64,000 bases of DNA from Drosophila miranda (taxonomy: Eukaryota; Arthropoda; Insecta; Diptera; Drosophilidae), in assembly GCF_003369915.1 (NCBI RefSeq), contig NW_022881603.1:43508624-43572623 (forward strand). Direction: 5' to 3'. The position numbers were made by a program, and so were the translations under genes. Positions within the stretch are counted from its first letter, which is position 1. Each line of letters starts with the position of its first letter. Below the pieces are notes generated by a model. It searched no databases. It was not told the origin of the DNA and saw only the letters and a list, made by a program, of their open reading frames with translations. This document shows positions 47,365 to 58,396 of this stretch, piece by piece.

Positions 47365-50300
47365 GCACAAGCATGCAATGGCCGACCTATAACATTCTGC
47401 TGGAGGTACGGCAAGGTAGGAGCCCCGACATAACAGTGCTGCCAGAAAGCGGGAAACGCCCCGCGACCCAAGCCGCGGAGGGCCGTGCCAGGGTCGCAAG
47501 ACGAAGCCCCCCAAAGCTCATAGGAGAACTCACGGAGGAGGATGTCCAGCTGTCGGCGGTGGTGAGGATCGCGGGCAGCAACTGGAAAGCAACGGTCGAT
47601 ACCGGGGCGACAAGCAGTTTTATCAGCTGCGAGGCGGCGAGTAGACTGGGGGAAGAGAGGCGACAGAAAGAGACGAGGAAGCTGGTGCGGCTGGCTGACG
47701 GACGCAGCCGGGAAATCAATTCCCAGATCGAGGTGGAGCTGGCCTTCGGGGACAAGATCGTTACAATCTCGCTTCTCGTGTTGCCCGGAGTAATAGATGA
47801 GCTAGTCCTGGGATGGGATTTCCTCGCCGCGGTCGGAGCAGAGGTGACCTGTGCGGGACACAGGAATGTGATCCCTGCGAGAGGCCACCGCCAGGGGCGG
47901 TTGGAGGAGAAGTTGTCAGTGGCGGTGGTAGCGAACACGGGAGGGTCTGTCGAGCCCGCATCCGACGGAACGCGATCGGAGGAGGGATCGGTTGAAAACT
48001 TCCTGGCAAAGGAGTTGGAAGAGTTCCGGGAACTGAAGGGAGTGTCGAACATAGCTACACACACGATCACTATGAGTGATGCCCAGCCGGTCAAACAGCG
48101 TTACTATCCCAAAAATCCCAAGATGCAAGCCGAAATCAACCAACAGGTTGACGAACTGCTGGAAAGAGGGTGTATTGAGCCATCGAAGAGCCCGTACAGT
48201 TCACCCATCGTGATGGTCAAAAAGAAGACGGGAAAGTGGAGATTATGCGTGGACTTCAGACAGATAAACGCGAAGTCCATCAAGGATGCGTACCCCATGC
48301 CAAGAATAGCCTATATTTTGGACCAGCTCAGGGAGGCACGGTTCATCAGTAGCTTAGACTTAAAGGACGGATATTGGCAGATACCACTGGAGGAAGGCAG
48401 TAGAAAGTTCACCGCGTTCACGGTGCCCGGCAAAGGGCTGTTCCAGTGGAAGGTGATGCCATTCGGACTCCACTCAGTCTCGGCTACGTTTCAGAGGGCA
48501 TTGGACCAGGTGATAGGCCCCGAGATGATGCCACACGCGTTCGCGTACCAAGACGACATCATTGTCATCGGCCGTACCGAGGAGGAGCACAAGCGCAACC
48601 TCGAAGAACTTTTTCGACGGTTGAAGAACGCAAACTTGCGCCTAAATGTGGACAAGTGACAATTTTTTAGGAAGGAGCTACGATACCTGGGGCATTTGGT
48701 AACGGGAGACGGAATCTGCACCGATCCCGAGAAAGTGGCGGCCATTAAGGAGTTGCAGCCGCCAGCGAGTGTCAAAGAGCTACGACAATACTTGGGCGTG
48801 GCCTCCTGGTACAGGCGTTTCGTAAAGGGATTCGCCACGTTGGTGCAGCCCCTCAGCACTTTGCTGAAGAAGAAGGCCAAGTGGGAATGGTCAACGGAAC
48901 AGCAACAAGCGTTCGAGGACGTAAAAAGTCGGCTGACAGCAGATCCTGTGTTGGTTTCCCCAGATTTCTCAAAGAAATTCGTGCTCCAGACGGACGCCAG
49001 CGACTACGGACTGGGGCGATCCTGACGCAAGAGACGGAGAAGGGCGCGAGGGTCATCTCATACGCCAATAGGACTCTGAATAGCGCAGAAAAGAACTATT
49101 CGGCGACTGAAAAGGAGTGTCTGGCCATTGTATGGGCTATAAGAAAGCTAAAGCCCTATCTGGAGGGATACCATTTCAAGGTAGTCACAGATCACATGGC
49201 GTTGAAATGGTTGAACAGCATCGAGAGCCCAACAGGGAGGATCGCCAGGTGGGCGCTGGAGCTACAAGAATACGACCTCGAAGTGGCATATAGGAAAGGG
49301 CAGCTGAACGTAGTGGCGGACGCACTGTCCCGACAGCCATTGGCGGAGCGATGCCTGAGAACCACCGAGGAGGAAGCAGAGAAGGGACACGAACCGGAGG
49401 CAGAGTGCGGATAGATTAAAAAGGTCAAAGAGAGGATGAGGACGGAACCGAGGAAATATCCGGATTACGTCGAGGAAGCAGGCCGGATATACCGGCACAT
49501 CCCGCACCGGGCTGGAGAAGAGGAGATAGCATCATGGAAGTTATGCGTACCGAAGGATCTAAGAGAGAGAGTTATAAGAGAGAATCACGACTCGCCGGAG
49601 GCGGGGCACGCGGGCGGCAGAAGGACGATGGCCCGAGTAGCCGCCCGATTCTACTGGCCGGGGATGCACCGAGATGTGAGGACATACGTGAGAAAGTGTG
49701 AAAGCTGCATACGCTACAAACCAAGTCAACTGCAGGCGGCCGGGAAAATGCTGACACAAGTGCGAGAAGAGCCGTGGGCAACGGTGTGTGCCGACTTCGT
49801 GGGCCCTCTGCCCAGGTCAAAGCATGGGAATGCCATGTTATTGGTGATGGTGGATCGGTTCTCGAAATGGACCGAGCTGGTCCCCTTGAGAAAGGCCACT
49901 GCGGAAGCACTAACGAAAGCGTTCCGAGAGCGCATCGTGTCCCGGTTTGGCGTGCCGAAGGTGGTGATCACAGATAATGGCGTCCAGTTCACCAGTAGAG
50001 CTTTTAAGAGGTTTTTGGAGCAGATGGGTGTACGGCATCAGATCACGGCCCCGTACACGCCGCAGGAGAACCCGACGGAGCGAACTAACCGGACAGTGAA
50101 AACTATGATAGCTCAGTTCACCGAAGGGAACCAGAGGAACTGGGATGAGAAATGGCCAGAGATAATGTTGGCCGTAAATTCAGGGGTGTCCGAATCCACC
50201 GGGTACTCGCCGGCGTTCGTGGTCCAAGGGAGAGAGCCGAGGCTACCAAAGGCTCTATACGATGACGAAGCGCTTGGCACAGGACAGGGCACGCCCACTC

Positions 50301-50653
50301 CGGACGAGAACGCGGCCAAGTTGAGAGAGGTGTTTCAACTGGTGAGGCGGAATCTCGAAAGAGCGGCGCAGGACCAGGCAAGGTATTATAACCTGAGGAG
50401 GAGAGCGTGGAAACCCACGATTGGAGACAAGGTATGGGCCAAGCAACACCATCTATCCAACGCGGCCGAAGGGTTTGCGGCAAAACTGGCCCCGAAATAT
50501 GACGGACCCTACACCATAATGGACTTCGTGTCCCCGGTCATTTGTAAATTAAAGAAGGACAGCGAGAAACGGACGCGGACCGCCCATATAGGGGACCTGA
50601 AGCCACAACCCGGGGAAGGTACCCCTAAAACAGGCCCTGGAGCCGAAGCGTAG
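47361..50653 (+). pseudogene. Element B pol (protease-RT-RNase H-integrase), three breaks
   Basis: Protease TVDTGATSSFISC; RT RWRLCVDFRQ-type box (KWRLCVDFRQINAKSIKDAYP), SSLDLKDGYWQIPL, MPFGLHSVSATFQRAL and the catalytic box AYQDDIIVIG (Gln where Leu or Ile is more common). It stops at TGA 48657-48659. RT thumb and RNase H continue from 48696 ([21 protein letters not shown]) to a frameshift at about 49015, then [12 protein letters not shown] and [12 protein letters not shown] in the next frame. A TAG at 49412-49414 precedes a clean integrase frame (49436-50653): H-H-C-C, VCADFVGPLPRSK, ITDNGVQFTSRAF, ENPTERTNRTVK with the catalytic Glu, and a C-terminal chromo/GPY-like region ending in a Pro/Gly-rich tail. 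Confidence 0.85.
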
Positions 50654-51520
50654 ACGACGCACAAGGAGGGGCAACGGGCGAGGCATACGGAGAAGGGTGG
50701 GTGAGCACGAAAGACAGAGACTAACGGCAGGGGCAGAAAGGAACGTCCCAGCTGGATGCCACGCAGGACAAGGTCGTACGGGATACTCTTACAACTAAGG
50801 TTCAGTAAAACTAAGAACCACGCGTGTCACGCAGGACATGAATCGCCCACAAGGGAGGAGCGGGCGGCACCACTTGATGCCACGCAGGACAAGGCCGTAC
50901 AGGATACTCTTACAACTAAGGTTCAGTAAAACTAAGCAGCAGACGGCGGCCGGCGGACCAATAAAGCTGGACCTACAAGGAAAAAAAAAAAGGAGGATTA
51001 GCTCGTCAGCCAATAGGAACTGATCAAAGGCAAAGAAGGTAGAAGATACCCGGGTTACCACTATCCCAGGGGGGGCGAGTTGCGTGGTGCGTCGACGGAC
51101 GAGGGGGCACCCGAGAGGGGGGTTCCGAGATGAGTGGAAGAAAGGCAAGGTGAGATGAGGAACCCAAGGCTTACCAGATTCAAGGCGAAGCCAAACAACA
51201 CGTCGCCAGACCTGGAAGTAGAAAGGGCCAAATAAAAAAAAAAATAGAGAGAAAAAGGAAGAAAAAGTGGGAACCGAAGGAAAGCTAACAAAACCAGGGG
51301 GCACCCTAGGGTTAACGCGGCGAGAGGCGCGGATAACTTTCAAAACGGGAGCGAGCGAGAGAGCCAGCTGGAAGGCAAGAGAGAGCCGTCCCACGGGCCC
51401 ATGTAAGGCACCGTTACAGGGAACGGTGAGCACCGGCACGAGCCCTTATAAAGGGGGGAGCAGCGCACGATCAGGTCTTTTCAAAAGTTGACCACGTGGG
51501 AAAAAAAGAAAAAGGGTAAG
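50654..51520 (+). other. Element B noncoding stretch between pol and ORF3, with 61-bp direct repeat
   Basis: No coding signal. A 61-bp segment beginning gatgccacgcaggacaagg occurs at 50755-50815 and 50876-50936 with a few mismatches. Each copy ends acaactaaggttcagtaaaactaag, which contains a branch/acceptor-like ctaaggttcag. This could be a splice acceptor region for a subgenomic ORF3 mRNA, by analogy with env mRNAs of other elements (inference). Poly-A tracts occur at 50981 and 51236. Confidence 0.6.
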
Positions 51521-51820
51521 ATGCAGCAGCACTTAATAAGGTACATAACGGAGCAGCGAAAATGGATTCGCCGCGGGTATCAGGCTATGGGTGATACGCA
51601 AAGTCGGCGGCAGGCGTACCAGGTCGAGCGCGAGGAGCAGAGGGCGAGTAGGAGTAGGTCCCCGGAGCTACAGTTGTTGGCCTCACCGCTAGTGTCAACC
51701 GCGGGATCCATGGGACCGACGGTGTCCCCCGTGGTATAACCGGGGTACACCGAGGCGGAAAGTGACCTAGAATTGGTGAGCTGGGAGCCGGCGCCACGGA
51801 GAAAACGCGCACGCGAGGCG

Positions 51821-52095
51821 AAGCGCGAGGAGCCCCGGACCAGCAGACGCGAGGAGCCCCACACCAAGCGCGAGGAGCCCCGGACCAGCAGACGCGAGGA
51901 GCCCCGCACCAGCAAGCGCGAGAAGCCCCACACCGGCAAGCGCGAGGAGCACCGGACCAGCAGACGCGAGGAGTCCCGCACCGGCAAGCGCGAGGAGCCC
52001 CGGACCAGCAGGCGCGAGGAGTCCCGGACCAGCAAGCACGAAGAGCCCCGCACCGGAAAGCGCGAGAAGCCCCACCCCAGCAAGTGCGAGGAGCG
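51821..52095 (+). repeat. 24-bp minisatellite inside ORF3
   Basis: About 11 tandem units of cgcgaggagccccggaccag plus 4 bases, with variants; some units are 21 bp. All length changes are multiples of 3, so the frame is kept. This suggests past selection on the protein. Confidence 0.85.
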
Positions 52096-52937
52096 GCTTG
52101 AGGGAGGAAGGAGCGGGCGCACGGAGACGCGGAAGGAGGAGCCCAGTGAGCGGGTCTCGAAGCGGGCGTCCACGCGTTCGACGCGTACGGCCAAGGAAGA
52201 GGAGTCGTCGGCACGCACAAGGGGGAGGTCGACGGCGCGGCGAGGGGATCAGCGGCCGACAGACCCACAGGTCGAGGAGCCGCAGCCAACGCCGACCGAA
52301 ACCGCGGTCAAAGAGCCGCAGACAACGCCGACCGAAACCGCGGTCAAAGAGCCGCAGGCAACGCAGGCCGACATCGCGGAAAACAACGCGGCCGCTGAGG
52401 CACGACGCCTCGCGGAATGGCACCGGCGGTTCGCGCTGGCCGCGGCGGCGGAGGAGCGGAGGCAACGGCGTGTATGGGAGGACGCCTTGACGCTGGCAAA
52501 GAGGCTGAAGGCCACGCAGGAGGCTGAAAAGGCGGCGCAAGAAGCGGAGGCGGAGCGCCACGAACGGGACGTCGCGCACCAATGGCGGTGTATTAGCCGG
52601 ATCGACGCAGCGGAGCAAAGGGAGATGGCGCGTCTGCGTGCGGAAGCGGAGAAGGCAAGGGCGACGCGGGCGGAGGGCGCGGCAGGCGGGATGGCGGTGA
52701 TCTCCAGCGATGAGGAGGAGGCGGAGCGCCGAAGGCGGCTCGAGTCCAGTCGCCCGAAGAGGAGTGGCAGGAGAGGCTACGACGAGCCGAGGTGGAGGAG
52801 GAAGAGCTCTGGCAGCCACCCCCTGAACACGTCGAGTCCGAGGAGGAGCCACGGCCGCAGGCCCCACCGTCACCGGGGGCAGAGGAAGAGCTGTTCCAGC
52901 GTCGGCCGCCGGCTGACAACGCGCGCGGTCAAGGGGA

Positions 52938-53012
52938 TCAGCAGCAGCAGCATCAGCAGCAGCAGCAGCAGCGTCAGCAGCAGCAGCATCAGCATCAGCA
53001 GCAGCAACAGCA
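52938..53012 (+). repeat. CAG/CAT trinucleotide tract (Gln/His) in ORF3
   Basis: About 75 bp of CAG/CAT/CAA codons in the 52792-53670 frame give a Gln-rich tract with His. It is a replication-slippage-prone stretch. Confidence 0.85.
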
Positions 53013-53774
53013 CTGGCACGGGCCACAGGGAGCCGCCATCGGGCCGTTCGTCTCGCAGGAGGTGCGCTCCGCGGTACGAGACGGCATGATGTGGCACGTG
53101 CAAACGCTGCACATATCGTGGGCCTCTAGGCCCGCGCCCCAGCAGCCCGGGCAAGAGGCGAGGGAGGCTCGACTGTGGGAGGAGGCACCACGCGCCAGGG
53201 ACGAGCGGGACCCGAGGCGGCGGGCACGGCCACAGGAGTCGACAGGCCCAGCGGTGGCACCCACAGCCGAAGAGGTGCCGGAGGAGGCGCCCGGGAGGAC
53301 GTCAGAAGTCGAGACGGAGGGGACGACGAACACGCCAACATCACTGACGGCGGAGGGCCCAGCGGCGGCACCCGAAGTCGAGGTGGTGACCGACGGCGAA
53401 GCGGATGACGGCGCGAGAGCAACGGCGGAAGCGAAGAAGGACGAGGCCGCGGAACAACACTCACCTGAGCCATGGGAGAGAGGTTCTTGGCGATGGCCGG
53501 AACCCGGCCAGGGCGAGCGTCCGAAGCTGGGCCGACAGGCGTCGTGCCCAGGGGAGCGGCCGGCCCGAGCTCCAGCGCCAGGCATCGTGGCATCGCGGAC
53601 AACTCACGGTGGCCGTCCGTCAAACGCGAGGAGTGGCCGGCCGTCGTCACGCGCTCTCTCGCGCGGATAAAGCCAACCGCAAGGAAGGTGAATCGTCTGG
53701 TCAACGACGGGGGCGTCCGGTACCGGCTATTGGTGTCCACCGATCGGCAGGAGGTATTCCGGGCTAGGTATTAA

Positions 53775-54447
53775 GGAGAAAAGAAGAGTAGAGAAGAAGA
53801 ATGGAAAAAAAAAGTAACTGAAAACAAGAACAAGTAAAAGAAAAAAAAAAACAAAAAAAGGGGTGTTTAAAAAAAAAAAAAAACATGGTCTTACCTTGCA
53901 GCAGAGGAACAGCGGGGAATCTGTGAAGGCGGAAGGCGTCAAAGCGGGAGGAAAACTTACCCGAAGCATCCAGAGGGCCGGCGGAAAGCATGCGCGCCAG
54001 CGAAGGGTAGTAGGAGGAACCAGACGCGCACAAGATAAACAAAGAAAACACCCGGCATCGCGAGAAAATAGTACGTTTCCAGTCCATTGAGGAATTCGCG
54101 ATCCGGAAGTAGAATACGCACGCTGCGACATATCGAGTAGATCACAAAAACGACCCTACGCTGTATCGAGTGGAGCGTAAGGGCAACGCTGTGTCATATC
54201 GAGTAGGCCAGAATAGCGACCGTACCCTATATCGGGCGGGGCAAAAGAAGCTCCTATGCGAACTATCGATAAGGGGGAATCGAATCGATCGCGCTCATCG
54301 GAGAGATACGGCAGCACCGCAAGGCGTGAGGCCGAAAGAGGGCGCCAGGGGCACCCGGGTCGAGAACAAAGCACACGCGCGCCGGTCGCGCGGGGTTTTT
54401 GAAGCATCCCAAACCTGGGACGCGGAAAACCGGGGTCTTCCGCCAAT
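53775..54447 (+). promoter_or_regulatory. Element B 3' noncoding region with repeated CGATA/TATCG-type motifs
   Basis: Between 54105 and 54275 the motif tATCGAGTAG or tATCGAGTGG recurs at intervals of about 35-45 bp (54126, 54162, 54195, 54230 region), each near gcgaccgtaccc- or cgaccctacgc-like sequence. It ends in a perfect TATCGATA (54264-54271). DREF and BEAF-32 bind TATCGATA/CGATA, and some gypsy elements carry insulators in noncoding parts. Here this is only a sequence resemblance. Poly-A runs of 12-14 occur at about 53838 and 53869. Confidence 0.45.
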
Positions 54448-54463
54448 AAAAGAAAGGGGGAAG
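54448..54463 (+). other. Element B polypurine tract
   Basis: aaaagaaagggggaag lies directly against the 3' LTR start. It is the expected plus-strand primer site for reverse transcription. Confidence 0.85.
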
Positions 54464-55406
54464 TGTGAGGAAAGGTATTCCCACACTTAGGGGGCAGTAT
54501 AGGGTTAAGCGCTAACGGCCGTTATCCGGGGATATCCGGATGCGGCGAATTCCCGAGGAGAGCTCTCCCGGGGACCCAAGATGAGAGGGGAGGACCCCTG
54601 GAGAGAGAGCAGCGGGATGACGGGATGGGGCCGGCAGTGGCCCAGCGCATGACCAAATATGGTCATGAGATCACGCCACCAGCCAGGTCCCGTTGGAAAG
54701 CGACAAGGGAATGAAGGAACGCCGATGGAAAAATACGGGCACCGCATGGCGGAAAGTGCCGTTAGCGCCAGGCGGCAGCGGCGGCGCCGACGCAGAAGCG
54801 AGCCTATAAGAGGAGGGCCGTGACCAGGAACGGGGACAGTCAGCAAACGGAGCTAGCAAGAGTGAAGTGAATAGTGAGCCACAAGAGTGAGACCAAGCGA
54901 AGGGAAGAGAACGTTAGAAAGCGAACGCGTTGTGTGAGGATTGAGAGGCGGACTCGAGCGTGCAGCCAAGAGCCAAAGACCCCAATCCCTTGAACCAACG
55001 GTGCCACGCTTGACGCGCATCCCACCAGGAGTGAGGCACCCTCGGGCCGAAAAGCCAAGTGAGTCGAGTGAGAGCGAACGCGTCAGGCGCCTGACTGAGA
55101 TGCGGATTTGGGCCACGTGCCAAGAATCGCTAGACCCAGTCAGTAGAGCCGGCGGTGCCGTGGGGGGCCCAGGGGGCGACACGCTCATCGAACCACAGAG
55201 GAGTACCACGAGGAGAACCAGCACAGGAGTCGGAATAGCGTAAGATAGACTTAAGATACCAATAAAGCATATTAGCATACCAGTACAAGACCCAACCCGT
55301 GCCTTCTTACTTGTCGTCGGGGCAACATACAAATATTGTTGCAGCGAGCCTACCGACCGCTGAGCCAGCCCAGCTGCATCAGACGGGAAAAGAACGGATC
55401 GTTACA
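54464..55406 (+). repeat. Element B 3' LTR
   Basis: 943 bp, same ends as the 5' LTR. It contains a 37-bp segment (about 54723-54760) absent from the 5' LTR and lacks about 12 bp present there, besides scattered substitutions. Confidence 0.9.
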
Positions 55407-55612
55407 AAAGGTTTAAACTCATCCAAACTTTGCCATTTATAACGGCCTGCTCTTTCAGCTTGTTCATTAAAGTTCAACCCTCTGAAACCCAGAGTCACAT
55501 CATCACGGTCTTGGTTTTCGTGGGCCAGTTTGCACTGGAAATCAGCTCCAGGCACGACATGATAGGCCAGTTTGTTCGGCATAAATTTACTATATTCGTC
55601 ATCCCTGTTTTT
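55407..55612 (-). other. Short single-copy segment with an open minus-strand stretch, possible exon remnant
   Basis: Between element B and the next DINE-1 about 200 bp of apparently unique DNA reads open on the minus strand for about 65 codons (MPNKLAYHVVPGADF..., ending near GRYKWQSLDEF). Codon-like composition suggests a piece of a host gene, but I do not recognise the protein and no splice site is clear. It is the empty-site flank of element B. Confidence 0.35.
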
Positions 55613-56699
55613 TATACCCGATACTCAAAATGAGTATTGGGGTATATTAGATTTGTGGTGAAAGTGGATGTGTGTAACGTCCAATAGGAATCGTTTCCGA
55701 CCCCATAAAGTATATATATTCTTGATCAGCATCAAAAGCCGAGTCGATTGAGCCATGTCTGTCTGTCCGTCTGTCCGTCCGTCCGTCTGTCCGTCTGTCC
55801 GTCCCCTTCAGCGCCTAGTGCTCAAAGACTATAAGAGCTAGAGCAACGATGTTTTGGATCCAGACTTCTGTGATATGTCACTGCTACAAGAATATTTCAA
55901 AACTTTGCCCCGCCCACTTCCGGTCCCACAAAGGACGAAAATCTGTGGCATCCACAATTTTAAAGATACGAGAAAACCAAAAACGTAGAATTGGAGAGAA
56001 TGACCATATCTTTAAGACTGCGGAATGTGAATTGGATCGTATTATTATTATAGCCAGCATCAAGAAAACAATTTCATTTCAGCCGGCTTTGCTTAGAGTA
56101 AAACATTAGCGCCTAGATCTCAGAGACTATAAAAGCTAGAGCAACCAAATTTGGTATCCATACTCCTAATATATCGGACCGAGACGAGTTTGTTTCAAAA
56201 TTTCGCCACACCCCCTTCCGCCCCCGCAAAGGATGAAAATCTGGGGATATTCACAAATCTCAGAGACTATTAACGCTAGAGTAACCAAATTTGGTATCCG
56301 CACTCCTGTTAGATCTCGCTATAAAACGTATATCTCAAAATTTCGCCACACCACCTTCCGCCCCCACAAAGGACGAAAATCTGTTGCATCCACAATATTG
56401 AGGATACGAGAAAACTAAAAACGCAGAATCATAGATAGCGACCATATCTATCAGAATGCTGAATCTGGATCGGATCAGATATTTCTTTTTATTTTTATAG
56501 CCAATAGGAACAAATCAATTTGCAGTGGCTACGCAGCGCCCGACGTCACGCTCAGACTGATTTTCTGTCTCCCTCGCACGCACTCTTTGTCGTGTCGTTT
56601 AATATTAGCGGCGTCTGCCGGAGGAGAGCCATACTGACTTAGTATCGGGTATAACTGTAGAGTTGCGGTGTCCGCAGCAACTCACAACGTTCCCCCTCG
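55613..56699 (+). mobile_element. Full-length dispersed DINE-1/INE-1 element
   Basis: 1087 bp from TATACCCGATACTC to the 3' tail CCCCCTCG. It shows the inverted terminal motif (5' TATACCCGATACT, 3' AGTATCGGGTATA), a pyrimidine-rich (CTGTCCGT)n tract near 55760-55803 and a 3' hairpin gttgcgg-tgt-ccgcagcaac. The T-T context at both ends matches Helentron-type insertion. Confidence 0.88.
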
Positions 56700-58396
56700 T
56701 TTAAGCTTCGGATGATGGACTTTCTATTCTAGGTAAACCAGCTAAATCGCAGTCAGTCCGGTCTGTTTGGTTATCGATTTTTGGATGTGTGAATTAAAAA
56801 AGTTTCTGTACGATGTTAGCCAATAATAGAAAAGATACAGTCGCCCACTGTTGACACCGAAAATTAGATAATTGATAATAGCCAAAACGCAGTAAAATCG
56901 TGTCGCGACATGTACAGCCCAGCCATTCAATCGATTCAAGCTCAAGCAAATTACTATGCTATTGCTTTATTGGGGCAACAAGTCAAGCCATTCGATGATG
57001 CTACTCCACTCAATCAGGAATGGAAATCAATCCTCATCATCGTCATTTGAGCTTCGGGTAGCCATGGCACGGATCCGACCCACCCGCCGTATGCGTAATA
57101 ATAATTAAATTGCATCGCATAATGGGGTAGATAAAATAAGGCGGGCCAGAAGCGTAGGAATCTCGTTAATTTTCTTAGATGAAATTCTAAACGAAGCCAC
57201 TGGGCTTATCAACCAATTATATGCGAGTAATTTCTGGGGTACACCAAACCAATTAAGGAATTTAAGGGAAAGAAAAAGTTTCATGCAGATGTTGAATTGC
57301 ACAATATTCTGAAATAATTTTATTTTATCAATTATCTTTAAAGGAAAGGAAGCCAGCCCATTAATGTTTTTAAGGTATATTTACAGCACCAAAACTCCTA
57401 CGGCTATACCGTGATAACGTCTTCTCGTATAGTGACAGATGATTGATCTGGTAATCGTTCAATCTTCCGATCGAAACAGGCTTTGATAACACCAGGCAGA
57501 CACGATTCGTTTTACATACTACTAAATTTATGGAAAATTCGAAGTATTTGAAATGAATAATTTACTGGGAAGTACTTTACTTTTCACTATGGATAACCAA
57601 ACCATTTAGCACGTGTTTCTGTCTGTAAAAAACGCTACTATCTTATCGCATTGCTAAAAATGTACAGCAAACAAAATTGTTTAAATCATTGCTGAGCCAA
57701 TAGATAGGGTATAGTAGAACTGAGATCTGTCCCTCTGAAGTACGACTATTTCATTGATCAGCCAAGAACCAAAAATCGCATCTGGCCGACGGAAACGGCG
57801 AATTTCATCGATAAGACTACTCGTCGAAGGGGGATTTCACATATGTGTGTACACACGAGGGCCACGCCACCCACATTCGATGAGTTAGCTCTGATTTAGG
57901 AGAACCTTATCAATGGTGGAACAAAATACGAGTAATCTCAGACCTGGCCCTCCATCCGTCTGTCTACCTGAACCTGGCAACAGGTGAAGGCTATACCCGG
58001 TAAAAAGAACCGAAAACTTTTTTTGTTTCATACGCGTAAAGGTTTAAAGTCGAATGATGTATTTTTATCTGGCCAGACAGAAAATTCTCCTAGTTCTGAT
58101 GAATATGCAATATGCATGGCACAATCGATATGTATATTCAATATTCTTTTGTTGTGTTTGGCTTGTATTACCTTTCGACGCTCATTTTGGCGGACAAGTG
58201 GTATTCTTTCTAATATGTACTTATGTAACTTGCACTTTTCCAGTCCCGATTTAATACGCCCGTTTCTGATACATTTGTTTAACAAAAAACAACACGCGAT
58301 CGGTGTTATAGTTTTCTATCGATGGGACAAACGAAAAAATAACAGAGACACACTACACGGACAACAGAGAGGCACTCTGATCGCACCTACAATTTT
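56700..58396. other. 1.7-kb AT-rich sequence without recognisable genes
   Basis: No ORF over about 150 codons and no homology that I recognise. Host intergenic or intron sequence is likely. It could hold the displaced promoter or first exon of the transporter, but no exon with matching phase was found. Confidence 0.4.

Larger units (their letters stand above)
51521..53774 (+). pseudogene. Element B ORF3: unrecognised charged repeat protein, interrupted
   Basis: First frame from ATG 51521 (MQQHLIRYITEQRKWI): a TAA at 51737-51739 interrupts it, then the same frame stays open to about 52745. It contains about 11 copies of an 8-residue Arg/Glu repeat (REEPRTSR), an Ala/Glu-rich likely coiled coil (EEAERRRRLE) and direct repeats of TPTETAVKEPQ. 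Homology-like continuity then moves to another frame (52750 to about 53570): VEEEELWQPPPEH, a Gln/His tract, QEVRSAVRDGMMWHVQTLHI and acidic Ala/Pro/Glu-rich sequence. A third frame ends with KREEWPAVVTRSLARI and a basic C-terminus at 53774. No transmembrane segment, furin site or glycoprotein pattern is visible, so it is not a normal env. Function unknown; nucleic-acid binding is a guess from composition. Confidence 0.6.
45153..55406 (+). mobile_element. Ty3/Gypsy LTR retrotransposon, element B (10.25 kb), with extra 3' ORF
   Basis: LTRs at 45153-46073 and 54464-55406 start TGTGAGG and end GTTACA. The element is flanked by the 4-bp duplication AAAG (45149-45152, 55407-55410). PBS lies at 46076 and a purine tract directly before the 3' LTR. 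Order: gag, protease, RT, RNase H, integrase, a noncoding stretch with direct repeats, ORF3, a short regulatory-looking stretch, 3' LTR. No env-like signal peptide or transmembrane protein was seen. Pol has at least three breaks. Confidence 0.9.

Noticed and set aside
51767..53026. Long minus-strand open frame (about 419 codons, Ala/Leu/Pro/Arg) opposite ORF3
   Set aside because: It mirrors the GC-rich 24-bp repeats and the CAG tract; composition is what a shadow frame of those repeats gives, with no domain.
46165..55406. Element B as an env-bearing errantivirus
   Set aside because: No signal peptide, cleavage site or transmembrane segment in the 3' ORF.
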